A DNA stretch of 64,000 nt from Aureliella helgolandensis (GTDB lineage: Bacteria > Planctomycetota > Planctomycetia > Pirellulales > Pirellulaceae), in the NCBI RefSeq assembly GCF_007752135.1, contig NZ_CP036298.1:3658001-3722000 (forward strand), given 5' to 3'. Positions 7,412 through 15,921 of the stretch are shown here, one piece after another. Below the pieces are notes generated by a model. It saw only the letters and a list, made by a program, of their open reading frames with translations, was not told the DNA's origin and made no database searches. Positions within the stretch are counted from its first letter, which is position 1; each line of letters opens with the position of its first letter. A program made the translations under genes and the position numbers.

Positions 7412-8425
7412 CTACTTGTCGGATGTGTTTGTATCCAAAGCCTTGCCGATCCACACTCGATTCCAATCCTTTTTCATGTCCGCCACAATCCATCCCTTGG
7501 ACTTCGCATCATCGAGCCCTTTCGAGAGTTGACCGATTTTGGATGTGCGGTCATACGCGTACTCGCGATCAGCATCCGTATGATGAACGACGAGGCCCAA
7601 GCGTAAACCCTCGCCACTTGTTGTCCACTCAAGCATTTGATAGTCCCCATCGGAATTACCAAACGCCGCAATGGGGCGACGGCCTATGTGATGGTTGATG
7701 GCGACGGGCTTCCCTTCTTTATCGTCGAAAAAGTTCAAGGCGGGCAGTCGAACGAGATAAGGTTTTCCATCACGCAATTCGTATTTAGTTTTGATACTAC
7801 TGCCGATGACTTGCTCGGGTGGTATGCCATACACGCGCTGAGTCCATGGACGCATGAATTCGATTCCGCCGCCGGAAACAATGAAGACCTTAAATTCTTT
7901 TGCTTTTAGATAATCGATCAATTCAAGCATCGGTTGATAGACCATCTCCGTATACAGTTTATCTGTTTGGGGATGCCTAGCAGTTGCGATCCAGTCGACA
8001 ACAATTTTTTCAAACGCCGCCGTTGTCATGCCAGCATGGGTCGCCATGACAAGTTCGGCGATTGCCTTCTCGCCACCAGCAGCAGCAGCTTTAAGATCTC
8101 CCTTCAATACTGACGCAAAGGGCTCTTGATTTGGCCACTCTGGATGCTGCGGAGCAATTTCCCTCAAGCGATCAAGCGTAAACAACAATTGAACATAGAC
8201 CGGTTGCTCGGCCCAGAGTGTGCCGTCGTTGTCGAAAGTGGCGATCCGGTCAACGGGGGCTACATAGTCGGGCGAGTCCTTCGCGGTCACTTTTTCAACG
8301 AACGCGATGACTGATTGCTTGGCCGCGGTGTCGTTCCACGACGGCAAGGGGTCGGCGGCACGCGCGCGGGCTGCCAAGCTGGATATTACGAAAACAATCA
8401 ACAGCGAAAGGGGGCGGTTCTTCAC
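7412..8425 (-). CDS. secreted HAD-superfamily phosphatase
   Basis: A 337-residue product with a signal peptide (MKNRPLSLLIVFVISSLAARARA). HAD motif I is 'ATFDNDGTLW' (Asp65 nucleophile, Asp67 acid), motif II is 'VFIVSGGG', and motif IV is 'AAFGNSDGDYQM'; a cap-like helical insertion sits between motifs I and II. This matches the phosphoserine-phosphatase-like, exported branch of HAD proteins. It lies directly downstream of the arylsulfatase gene on the same strand, separated by a strong hairpin, which suggests paired action on sulfated and phosphorylated substrates outside the cytoplasm. The substrate is unknown. Confidence 0.8.
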   Translation of the reverse strand: MKNRPLSLLIVFVISSLAARARAADPLPSWNDTAAKQSVIAFVEKVTAKDSPDYVAPVDRIATFDNDGTLWAEQPVYVQLLFTLDRLREIAPQHPEWPNQEPFASVLKGDLKAAAAGGEKAIAELVMATHAGMTTAAFEKIVVDWIATARHPQTDKLYTEMVYQPMLELIDYLKAKEFKVFIVSGGGIEFMRPWTQRVYGIPPEQVIGSSIKTKYELRDGKPYLVRLPALNFFDDKEGKPVAINHHIGRRPIAAFGNSDGDYQMLEWTTSGEGLRLGLVVHHTDADREYAYDRTSKIGQLSKGLDDAKSKGWIVADMKKDWNRVWIGKALDTNTSDK

Positions 8426-8470
8426 AGTTTTTCTTCTACTTTTTCGATATTCAGCCTAGAACTAGAAAAT

Positions 8471-8498
8471 GGCGGGCGCCCCTCAGGAGGCGCCCGCC
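8471..8498. terminator. GC-rich hairpin between sulfatase and HAD genes
   Basis: A perfect 10-bp inverted repeat, 'ggcgggcgcc' (8471-8480) and 'ggcgcccgcc' (8489-8498), with an eight-base loop. Reading on the minus strand it follows the sulfatase stop by 16 bases and is followed by 'attttct'. It could be an intrinsic terminator or a partial terminator that lowers HAD expression. The T-run is weak. Confidence 0.55.
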
Positions 8499-8514
8499 AG
8501 ATGATTCAATCCGA

Positions 8515-10125
8515 TCACTTGCCGCCCGGATTCATGTCCTTGATCTGCTCTTCAAGCGTTGAGAGACTCCAGTCGCCAGGCGTCTGACTAGGCGGATAAT
8601 CTTTCATGGTCATGAGGAACTTGGACGCGACGACCTGCATCGGCGCCAGCAGGTAGACTTTGTCCATATACCAGTCCTCGTAGGTGTTCGAACCGGCCTG
8701 GGCCTTCTCGAAGGGGTCGCGACGCAGATTGTATAGATGTGGCGTCCGCAACTTGATAAAGGGTTCCCGCCAGATCTGTAGGCGATCGGCCCGGTTCTCT
8801 AGGTACGTAGCTTTCCAGTCCTTGACGCGGATGGCGCACACTTCACCGCCGTCGGTCGTATAGATGAACTCTTGGCGGGGGGATGCCTCGATATCTTCGT
8901 CGATGGTCTCAAAAGTTCCAGCCTTCTTGAGGTAGTCGAGCATGTTGTAGCCGTCGATGTAATTCTTGTACTCTCGACCGATCAACTCAACTCCCTCGCG
9001 CAGCTGCTCCTTGATGTCCGGATTGCCCGCTGCGGCGGCGAAAGTGGGAAGCCAGTCCTCGTGCGAGACGATGCCATTGACGGTCGCGCCGGCGGGCCAT
9101 TTGCCGGGCCAGCGGACGTAACAGGGAACGCGGAAGGCACCTTCCCAGTTGGAGTTTTTCTCACCGTGGAAGGGGGTCGTCCCCGCATCCGGCCAAGTGT
9201 TGTAGTGGACCCCATTATCGGTGGAGTACTGGACGATCGTGTCGTCCGCGATGCCAAGCTCATCGATCAGATCGAGTAATTCTCCGACATGGATGTCGTG
9301 TTCGACCATGCCGTCGTGGTACTCATCTCCCGTTTTGCCTGCGAGTCCGGTGTGCTCTTCCTTGACGTGGGTGCGGAAGTGCATCCGGGTTCCGTTCCAC
9401 CAGCACATCCAAGGCTTGCCAGCTTCGTGTTGGCGCTGGATGAAATCTTTGGCGGCGGCGAGAGTTTCCTCGTCGACGGTTTCCATCCGCTTCTTGGTCA
9501 GCGGCCCGGTATCCTCAATCTTGCCGTCAGCGGTGGCCTTGATCACACCGCGGGGACCGAACTTCTTGCGGAAGGTCGAGCCATCGGCAAGCTCCATATC
9601 GGCAGGATAGTCGCGGTCCTCCGGCTCCTCTTCTGCATTCAGGTGGTAGAGATTGCCCATGAACTCGTCGAAGCCATGGTTGGTCGGCAGATGCTCGTCT
9701 CTGTCGCCTTGGTGGTTCTTGCCGAACTGGCCGGTGGCATAGCCTTGGCCCTTGAGGACGGCGGCGAAAGTGACGTCCGTCTCCTGCCAACCTTGCGGAG
9801 CTGCAGGCAGGCCGACCTTGGTCATGCCGGTACGGACCGGCACGCTGCCATTGAGGAAGGCCGCGCGACCCGCCGTGCAGGACTGCTGACCGTAGTAGTC
9901 GGTGAAACTAATACCTTCCTTGGCGATGCGGTCGATGTTCGGAGTCTTGTAGCCCATCATGCCATGGTTCATGTGGCTGATGTTCCAGACGCCGATGTCA
10001 TCTCCCCAAATAACGAGGATGTTGGGCTTCTTGGAGTCGGTTGACTGGCCATGAGCCATGGTAGAACAGGCGATGCCTACGCTACATGTAAGGAAAAACG
10101 ATAGTAAAGGACGAATTCGAATCAT
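8515..10125 (-). CDS. arylsulfatase (formylglycine-dependent)
   Basis: A 536-residue type I sulfatase with a signal peptide (ending near MAHGQS). It shows 'KPNILVIWGDDIG' with the metal-binding aspartates, and the formylglycine motif C83-T-A-G-R87 in 'QQSCTAGRAAFLNGS'. Further family signatures are 'VRTGMTKVGLPAAPQGW', 'QFGKNHQGD', 'YSTDNGVHYNTWPDAGTTP' and 'RVPCYVRWPGKWP'. It hydrolyses sulfate esters outside the cytoplasm, and needs a formylglycine-generating enzyme that is not in the window. The codon use looks more GC-rich than its neighbours, and the motif context resembles proteobacterial members, so acquisition by transfer is possible. A likely ribosome site (CGGAGAA) precedes the ATG. 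Confidence 0.93.
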   Translation of the reverse strand: MIRIRPLLSFFLTCSVGIACSTMAHGQSTDSKKPNILVIWGDDIGVWNISHMNHGMMGYKTPNIDRIAKEGISFTDYYGQQSCTAGRAAFLNGSVPVRTGMTKVGLPAAPQGWQETDVTFAAVLKGQGYATGQFGKNHQGDRDEHLPTNHGFDEFMGNLYHLNAEEEPEDRDYPADMELADGSTFRKKFGPRGVIKATADGKIEDTGPLTKKRMETVDEETLAAAKDFIQRQHEAGKPWMCWWNGTRMHFRTHVKEEHTGLAGKTGDEYHDGMVEHDIHVGELLDLIDELGIADDTIVQYSTDNGVHYNTWPDAGTTPFHGEKNSNWEGAFRVPCYVRWPGKWPAGATVNGIVSHEDWLPTFAAAAGNPDIKEQLREGVELIGREYKNYIDGYNMLDYLKKAGTFETIDEDIEASPRQEFIYTTDGGEVCAIRVKDWKATYLENRADRLQIWREPFIKLRTPHLYNLRRDPFEKAQAGSNTYEDWYMDKVYLLAPMQVVASKFLMTMKDYPPSQTPGDWSLSTLEEQIKDMNPGGK

Positions 10126-10170
10126 CTAAATTCTCCGGGTGAAAAGGCAAAGTTCGTAAGTGAAGAAGGT

Positions 10171-10569
10171 CTATTCGCCGAGCCTGCAATTTTCCCCAGG
10201 AGCCTGCAAGGCTTGCTTGACAGCATCAAGCAGAACTCGTCCAAGGAATGGTTTTTGATGATAACTGCTCGCACCGAGCCTTCCGGCCCTGTCGCGAAAT
10301 GCGGAGTTATCAAATGATGTAATGAAAATGGTCGGCGGCGAATCTCCATCGGGCAAGGAGTATTCAAACAAGTCAAGTCCCGACATACCCGGCAATTGAA
10401 TGTCGAGAATCAAGCAGTCTGCAGTTAACAAAACGCCCGCTTCTATAGAGGCTTCTGCCGAACCGAACATGATTGGCCTGAAACCACCTACTCGCAGCAT
10501 TCGTTCAATGGCTCGACGCATACTGGGATCGTCTTCAACAACGACGATTTCGAGTAGGTCGCTCGGCAT
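10171..10569 (-). CDS. single-domain response regulator (receiver only)
   Basis: From ATG 10569 the 132-residue product is a CheY-like receiver: acidic cluster at residues 12-14 (EDD), phosphoacceptor Asp56 in 'LILDIQLPGMSGLDLFEY', hydroxyl switch in 'IFITSFDNS', and the conserved Lys in 'SYHQKPF'. No output domain follows. It lies downstream of the FixJ-like regulator and sensor kinase on the same strand with a 139-base gap, so it may act as a phosphate sink or an additional branch of the same pathway. The frame is open to 10635, but ATG 10569 gives the normal receiver length. Confidence 0.85.
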   Translation of the reverse strand: MPSDLLEIVVVEDDPSMRRAIERMLRVGGFRPIMFGSAEASIEAGVLLTADCLILDIQLPGMSGLDLFEYSLPDGDSPPTIFITSFDNSAFRDRAGRLGASSYHQKPFLGRVLLDAVKQALQAPGENCRLGE

Positions 10570-10708
10570 TAAAATGCTCCAGCTTGTGTCAAGGCAATTA
10601 CCGGAACAGTGTGAGCGAGTTGATGACGATTGCAATTGTCCCTAGGGGCAAATTTAGTTGCCCTTTGGTGCAGGTGGACAAAGGATCATGCGTGTCGACC
10701 GTCCCGAA

Positions 10709-11335
10709 TCAGTTTTTTGGGATCGGCAGATTGAGCTGGACGGCGGACGCGATAAGGCCGGCTAGCGAAGTGACCTGAAGCTTTTCCATTAGATTGGCTC
10801 GGTGCGATTTGACGGTGCGTTCTGATATACCGAGTTCTGAGGCGATATTTTTGTTGAGCTTTCCATCGACAACGAGTAGAAAAACGGAGACTTCCCTTTC
10901 CGTCAACTTCCCGAACCGATCACGCAGGAGCTTCAGGTTTTCATCGTTTACCCGGTTCAATGCGTCACTTGAGATTGCATTGCGAACGGCAGACAACAGC
11001 GAATCCCGATTGACCGGCTTCGTCAGAAAATCGATCGCTCCTGCCTTGATTGCTCGCACGCTCATTTGAATGTCACCATGTCCGGTAAGAAAAATAATGG
11101 GAAGCGCATTATCGAAGTCGTTAAGCCCTTTTTGAAGTTCGAGTCCGTCGAGACCGGGCATGCGAATATCCAGTACAACGCAACCATGGGCGCGACTCGC
11201 CCGCGAGAGTAAGAACTCGGCCGCGGAAGCATGCTCGCAGACTTCGTAACCGGCCGCGCGTAGCAAACGGACGATCGATTGACGGAAAGAATCGTCATCA
11301 TCAACAACATGGACCGTCGGGTTCGGTAACGTCAT
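10709..11335 (-). CDS. FixJ-type response regulator with LuxR helix-turn-helix
   Basis: A 208-residue two-domain regulator. The receiver has 'VHVVDDDDSFRQS', phosphoacceptor Asp56 in 'VVLDIRMPGLDGLEL', Thr84 in 'IIFLTGHGDIQ', and Lys106 in 'DFLTKPVNR'. The C-terminal LuxR/GerE helix-turn-helix covers about residues 140-205: 'LTEREVSVFLLVVDGKLNKN', 'ASELGISERTVKSHRANLM'. This is the FixJ/StyR layout. Its start overlaps the stop of the sensor kinase gene by four bases, so the two are a cognate pair. Confidence 0.92.
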   Translation of the reverse strand: MTLPNPTVHVVDDDDSFRQSIVRLLRAAGYEVCEHASAAEFLLSRASRAHGCVVLDIRMPGLDGLELQKGLNDFDNALPIIFLTGHGDIQMSVRAIKAGAIDFLTKPVNRDSLLSAVRNAISSDALNRVNDENLKLLRDRFGKLTEREVSVFLLVVDGKLNKNIASELGISERTVKSHRANLMEKLQVTSLAGLIASAVQLNLPIPKN

Positions 11336-13278
11336 CCGGTTTGCTCCCCAGATAAAACAGCGAACTGACTCGTTTCGTTCGATGACTTTTGCGCGAGCGG
11401 AACAGTGAACCGTAAACCCAATCCGGTGTGGCAGTTATCGTCAATCCAGATGCGACCTCCGTGAGCTTCCACTAGCGTTCGAGCAATTGAAAGCCCTAAC
11501 CCCATGCCCTCCTTCTTGGTTGTGAAGAAAGGATCGAACAAGCGAGAACGCCTCTCCGTTGGAATGTCCGGCCCAGAGTCTTGGACCAAGAATTCCAAAT
11601 TGTCACTTTGAAGTTGAGTCTGCACAAACAGTTTCTTCGGCTGGTCGATTTCTGACATTGCTTCCATACCATTCAACAACAGATTGAGTAGCACCTGTTG
11701 TAAGTGCACCTTGTCCGCGATGACTAACGGCCCGCCTGGAGCGAGTTCCGTGTGGACGGCAACGTCACGTCTCTTTGCCTCACGGTTGATGAGCCGTATC
11801 ACGTTTTCAATCAATTCATTCGGTTCAACAGCTTGCAACTCCAGCTCGCGATTTCGCATCAAGGCTCGCAATCGCTCGATGACCTCGCATGCCCGTAAAT
11901 CGTCCTGGCGAATGTCTGCCAAAATTTGCCGCAATTCATCCATCGAGTCAGGCGAAGAATCGATCAGCATCTCTGCGGCGTCCGCATTGCTTAAAATAGC
12001 GCCAAGAGGCTGATGGATCTCGTGCGCAATCGACGCCGTAAGTTCGCCGACGGTCGCGAGTCGTGATGCGTGCGTCAGCTCTCTTCGCGTCTCATCGGCT
12101 ACCAATTCTGCTAGGATGCGATTTCTTCTTTCGAATAACAGACCGATCAGCAGCGTGGCTTGAAGTGCCAAGACGAAAGTTGCTGTTATAACCGTGCTGC
12201 GGTGTTCTTTCCATAGCGAACTTTGGCGGAACCGCATTTCGCTTCGTGCTGGGAGTCGATCTTCACTTAATTCCCAGCGGGCCAATTGGCGACAGTCGAC
12301 GATTGGCAAATCCTTGCCTGGAAAATAGGGTGCGATATCTTCAGGCTTTTCGCCCGCCAAGATTCGCAGAGCTAAATCTCCAGTCTCTCGACCGACTTCA
12401 TCGAACGTATCCATGCATCCGCCAACAATGCCCGTTCCCATATAAGTGTCGTAGGGTCCGTAGACAGGGGCAGCGGACGCGTTCGCCACTAATATTGCCG
12501 CATCGGCGGAAAGGAAGTATTCTCCCTCCCCGTCGGTGAAGAACGTTAAATAAATCACCACCGCATCAGACGGGAGGTCACGCAAACGCTCCAAAAGCGT
12601 TTGCATTGGCAAGCCTGAGAGATAAGTAAACTCAAGCCGAGACTCGTGATTGCGAAATCGTTCTCTCGCTAAATCGTCCCACGTGCGATCAAAATCCGAA
12701 GCTCCGGAGACAACAACGACTCGTCGCGTTTGGGGTTGCAATTGCATCGCCAACTCTAACGTCGGCAATGGATCAAGTTTCATCAAGATCCCAGTTGCAC
12801 TATTCAGCTCACTCCAAGTGGCACTTTCCCTGCGAACGCCAGTAAAAACGACCGGAACATTGGGAAACAGAAATTGTCGCTGGTCGGCCAGAAGATTGAG
12901 TGCTTGAGGCCCCGCCGAGATGACAAGGTCGAAGTCTCGACCTTTGTATTTTTCAAGGAGCATGTCCGCCGTCCGCGAAAGGTGACTATCTCCAGGAAAT
13001 CGTACAAGATCGAGAAACTCGCTATAAAATTCGATGCGATCGGGATAGCCTCGACGCATTTGGTCGACCATAGCGTTGCCGAGCGAGATGTTTGCTGGCA
13101 AGAAACTCTCGTTCGAATATAGGATTAAGACACTTTTGGTCCCGGCGCCATCTACGGTGAGAGGCGAACTCAAAACAATAGCAACAACTATGCCCCACGA
13201 AGTGCAACTCCATTTGAACCTGCTCCAGGCTTGAAGTAGAAGGCCACGATATTTGCTTAATTCCCTTGGATGTATCAT
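11332..13278 (-). CDS. sensor histidine kinase with ABC-substrate-binding-like sensor
   Basis: From ATG 13278 the product is 648 residues. A signal-anchor segment is followed by a periplasmic domain (about 48-326) resembling the ABC_sub_bind family: 'KSVLILYSNESFLPAN', 'FDLVISAGPQALNLL', 'VPVVFTGVR', 'VYGPYDTYMGTGIVGG'. A membrane helix (about 363-383) leads to the kinase, with the H box 'SIAHEIHQPLGAI' (His419) and the ATP-binding boxes 'LNGMEAM', 'DSGPDIP' and 'KKEGMGLGLSIARTL'. Such sensors are thought to bind a small extracellular ligand. The frame is open upstream to 13455 with other starts, but ATG 13278 best fits the membrane topology. Overlap with the FixJ-like gene marks an operon. 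Confidence 0.88.
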   Translation of the reverse strand: MIHPRELSKYRGLLLQAWSRFKWSCTSWGIVVAIVLSSPLTVDGAGTKSVLILYSNESFLPANISLGNAMVDQMRRGYPDRIEFYSEFLDLVRFPGDSHLSRTADMLLEKYKGRDFDLVISAGPQALNLLADQRQFLFPNVPVVFTGVRRESATWSELNSATGILMKLDPLPTLELAMQLQPQTRRVVVVSGASDFDRTWDDLARERFRNHESRLEFTYLSGLPMQTLLERLRDLPSDAVVIYLTFFTDGEGEYFLSADAAILVANASAAPVYGPYDTYMGTGIVGGCMDTFDEVGRETGDLALRILAGEKPEDIAPYFPGKDLPIVDCRQLARWELSEDRLPARSEMRFRQSSLWKEHRSTVITATFVLALQATLLIGLLFERRNRILAELVADETRRELTHASRLATVGELTASIAHEIHQPLGAILSNADAAEMLIDSSPDSMDELRQILADIRQDDLRACEVIERLRALMRNRELELQAVEPNELIENVIRLINREAKRRDVAVHTELAPGGPLVIADKVHLQQVLLNLLLNGMEAMSEIDQPKKLFVQTQLQSDNLEFLVQDSGPDIPTERRSRLFDPFFTTKKEGMGLGLSIARTLVEAHGGRIWIDDNCHTGLGLRFTVPLAQKSSNETSQFAVLSGEQTG

Positions 13279-14190
13279 TCGCTGCCTAGGAGTCTCGATT
13301 TCTGGACAAGGATTCACACGCTCACGAAACTCAAATTCGAGTTCAGTTTCTTTAGGAGTAAGATTCCTAAACCTCGCCTTGATGTGCATTTCGTTATTCA
13401 CTCCTGCCGTCGACATGGAACTCTGGAGAGTACTCGTCGGCTTTCGCTGATTCAACTGGATTAATTGAGTTTAATCCCTCACCAGTCACACTCGTCACAA
13501 AAATCAGTTCCCAAGAACACCAAAAGCTCGGAGACAAATTCGTCTGCACGGCGTGGTCTAGACCGTAAATCCGTTGGCTTTATCCAGGAACCCAGTACTA
13601 TCGGGCCGCCAGGCGACGCCTGTTTGCGCAGTTCAGAGTGCTAGTCCGCGTGGCGATGCGACGACGATCTGTTTCGGAGTTTGGCTAGACATTGTTGCGA
13701 TTCATCGCCGCCCGCGATCGGTGGGACGCCGCAGGTTGCGGCGGGATGGTCGGGATCTTTAAGGGTGGTTCGGACATCGGTTGGTTCGCCCCATGATTTC
13801 TTTGTGTTGGTGCTTGGTCGCGGCTTGGCGGTGTTGCCTCGCCTTGTTCCGAACCTATCGAGACGCGTTGGTTTCATCAAGTTGGATGTTGGTTTGTGTC
13901 CAGATACGAAAATAAGCCGGCGGTGTAGCCGGTCTGAGTGGAACGTTTTCGTTGCGGATTTTGATCAGTCGAGCGACCGGTCTATCGAGACGTAGGTTGA
14001 CCCGCCGTCACTGGATGATTCTTCGTCGGCTTGGACTGGATACACAACGGGATCAGGCGGCATGCTTGGGGAGTACTCGCCAGGTAGCCGAGTGGCAAGT
14101 TGTCCGGCGCGGAATAGCCGGGCGGCACACCGCCGCAACGTATAGCACGTACGGCAACACATTCAGTGTCCCAGCCTGAAACGCTTGCCA
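13279..14190. other. gene-poor stretch upstream of the sensor kinase
   Basis: About 900 bases between the kinase start and the 13-bp repeat array. Open frames on both strands are short, Arg/Ser/Pro-rich and carry no domain I recognise. The kinase promoter should lie in the first few hundred bases, but I cannot point to a clear box. The rest resembles decayed mobile DNA. Confidence 0.35.
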
Positions 14191-14400
14191 TCAACACGCT
14201 TGCCGAACACGCTTGCCGAACACGCTTGCCGAACACGCTTGCCGAACACGCTTGCCGAACACGCCTGGTGCGGAGAACAAGTACGCTGCCGAAACGACCC
14301 CGAAAAAGAACGCAGGATAAAAAAGCAGCCACGCCCACGGACCGTCACGAGCGGCAGCAACCGCCACTGCCAACGCCAACAATACAAAAGTGGAAACCAC
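14191..14400 (-). pseudogene. membrane-protein fragment running into the 13-bp repeat
   Basis: From ATG 14400 the frame encodes two hydrophobic helices, 'VSTFVLLALAVAVAAARDG' and 'WAWLLFYPAFFFGVVSAAYL', then 'FSAPGVFGKR', after which the 13-bp repeat array takes over and the frame stops at 14191. Another frame of the repeat continues with 'FGKRVDGKRFRLG', which looks like the natural continuation after GKR. The simplest reading is a small membrane protein whose 'VFGKR' codons expanded as a tandem repeat and broke the frame. A phase-variable gene is the alternative. Family unknown. Confidence 0.45.
14194..14258. repeat. 13-bp tandem repeat array (five perfect units)
   Basis: Five perfect head-to-tail copies of 'acacgcttgccga', flanked by a degenerate copy on each side (14180-14193 and from 14259). 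Because 13 is not a multiple of three, each added unit shifts the reading frame. On the minus strand the repeat translates as 'VFGKRVRQACSAS' repeats. Confidence 0.95.
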
Positions 14401-14417
14401 ACTTCATCCGGTTTCCT

Positions 14418-14939
14418 TCACGTTTGAGTCTGAGCCACTGAGATTGCTTCGGATAGCTCGGATCGGTGCTCTTCGGAGCGAACAACGATTGTCAATGAAA
14501 GTCCATCGAACCTAGATTCACTGGCAAGCGGTGCCACTGCAGTTCCGAAATCAGCGATCGACATGGGACCGTATCCGGTGGCCAGTGTCGGCGTAGAGAT
14601 CGTTGTCGCCCCTGCCTTGATGGCAAGTTCCAGTGCGGTGACGACAGTGTGGCGGACTAGATCAACGGTCGAATCGTAGAACGGGTCGATCGCAACCGCA
14701 TGCAAGATGCAATCGAATGGCAGGTTCCCCGAACTGCTTTGGACGACGGTTCCAGCCGGCACGGAGGAGATGCCTTGGCTCCTCAGGTGGGCGTGCAGTT
14801 CTTCTTGAATCGGCGGGCCAACCGCCGAAAGGATCGCTCCATTGACGCCGCCCGATAGATTTAGCCAAGGGTTCGCGGTAGAGATCAACACATCCGCGGC
14901 TACTTCCAGGACATCACCGACTTGGATATTGATCTGCAT
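14418..14939 (-). CDS. macro-domain protein (second of a tandem pair)
   Basis: From ATG 14939 the product is 173 residues and covers a single macro domain: 'INIQVGDVLEVAADVLISTA', the ligand-binding loop 'ANPWLNLSGGVNGAILSAVG', then 'LPFDCILHAVAIDPF' and 'ISTPTLATGYGPMSIADFG', matching the final GxG-type loop. Macro domains bind or hydrolyse ADP-ribose derivatives. It lies 19 bases downstream of another macro-domain gene on the same strand. Sequence between the two differs strongly, so they are not a recent duplication. Specific activity (ADP-ribosyl hydrolase or reader) cannot be decided by eye. Confidence 0.8.
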   Translation of the reverse strand: MQINIQVGDVLEVAADVLISTANPWLNLSGGVNGAILSAVGPPIQEELHAHLRSQGISSVPAGTVVQSSSGNLPFDCILHAVAIDPFYDSTVDLVRHTVVTALELAIKAGATTISTPTLATGYGPMSIADFGTAVAPLASESRFDGLSLTIVVRSEEHRSELSEAISVAQTQT

Positions 14940-14958
14940 TTGATCGGAACCTGTTAAT

Positions 14959-15411
14959 TCAATCTTTCTGAAATTGAACGATGACGATTCGCCCTCCGAA
15001 ACTAACGTTCGCGAGTTCATCCCTCATCATATCAAGAACTGCTTCAGTCGACCCGCCACCGGTGCCAGCACCAATCAGTGGTAATGCGATCGAATTGAAT
15101 TTCTTTTCCTCAGCCAGTGCTAGTGCGTTGCGACACGATTCCCGGATCGACTTTTCGCTTGATCGCCACCACATGCTGATGCCAGCCACATGGATGATGG
15201 CTTTGAATGGCAGAGCGCCCGCTCCGGTTAGTACCGCACCGCCAAGCGGAATTGCCCCGTGCTTGGCAAGCTCGCGAAACGGAGCGTATCCACCGCGACG
15301 TTTAATCGCTCCCGAGACGCCCTGAGGAAGCAGCAGCCACCAAGGGACGATGTTCCGATTCCAAGCATTAACGATTACATTGACGTCTTGATCGAGAAGA
15401 TCGCCTTTCAC
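14959..15411 (-). CDS. macro-domain protein (first of a tandem pair; GTG or unusual start)
   Basis: A 150-residue macro domain: 'KGDLLDQDVNVIVNAWNRN', 'LPQGVSGAIKRRGGYAPFRE', 'GAIPLGGAVLTGAGALPF', 'IIHVAGISMW', 'IALPLIGAGTGGG'. This is the YmdB/Af1521-like fold. The canonical N-terminal strand 'GDIEIV' is encoded just upstream of GTG 15411, yet no ATG, GTG or TTG precedes it before an in-frame TAA. Either translation starts at the GTG and loses part of strand one, or a rare ATT start is used, or the true start was lost. Tandem arrangement suggests joint function in ADP-ribose metabolism. Confidence 0.75.
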   Translation of the reverse strand: MKGDLLDQDVNVIVNAWNRNIVPWWLLLPQGVSGAIKRRGGYAPFRELAKHGAIPLGGAVLTGAGALPFKAIIHVAGISMWWRSSEKSIRESCRNALALAEEKKFNSIALPLIGAGTGGGSTEAVLDMMRDELANVSFGGRIVIVQFQKD

Positions 15412-15847
15412 AATTTCGATATCGCCCGTGAGTGAATTTCCTCGAAAAAGTGATGGTGTTGTTGAAGTGGAAATCGGACGTTACGAAAACGAGTGGAAGT
15501 TTGGGGAATCCAGGAAAATGGTTTTGTATCGGACGTCTGCCGCTAGGACGATTCTAGGAACGTCGAGCACTTTCTTCGGCTAGCACTCCGAGCTTCATAA
15601 CCTGGAGTTTAAATAGTACGGAGACACGTGAGATCTTATGGCCAGAATCGGACCGCGGAGCGTTCCGGCGACAATCGTATTGTACTTTTCTAGAGACGTG
15701 CCGAGAGAACTTTGGCCGGTCAGCGTCGACGTTAGTCATTACCAGGACTGCGGTAAAACACGAAAAAAGCCGACGCCAGTCATGAAGACCAACGTCGGCT
15801 TATTCGATAACCCGGCGGTCGGATTAAACCGATATGCCGAATTGAAG
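15412..15847. other. gap upstream of macro genes, holding a dispersed repeat
   Basis: No supported gene. The stretch contains the second copy of the dispersed repeat (15571-15672). The remainder has no recognisable feature; the promoter for the tandem macro-domain genes should be at its left end. Confidence 0.4.
15571..15672. repeat. dispersed repeat, copy 2
   Basis: Partner of 5929-6030, same orientation, about 70 percent identical by eye. Landmarks are 'ctagcactccg', 'cataacctgg', 'aaatagtacggagac' and 'agaatcggaccgcgga'. It lies between a macro-domain gene and initiator tRNA-Met. Confidence 0.5.

Positions 15848-15921
<74 letters not shown>

Noticed and set aside
8872-10044. Long plus-strand open frames opposite the arylsulfatase gene.
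   Set aside because: They are antisense to a strongly supported sulfatase; the high GC content of that gene keeps the opposite frame open.
14194-14258. Possibility that the 13-bp array is a CRISPR.
   Set aside because: Units are 13 bases long and directly adjacent without spacers, and no cas gene is near.
14166-14441. Repetitive plus-strand protein made of 'LPNTLAEHACRTR' units.
   Set aside because: It is only the translation of the 13-bp tandem array, which is open in all frames; not a real repeat protein.
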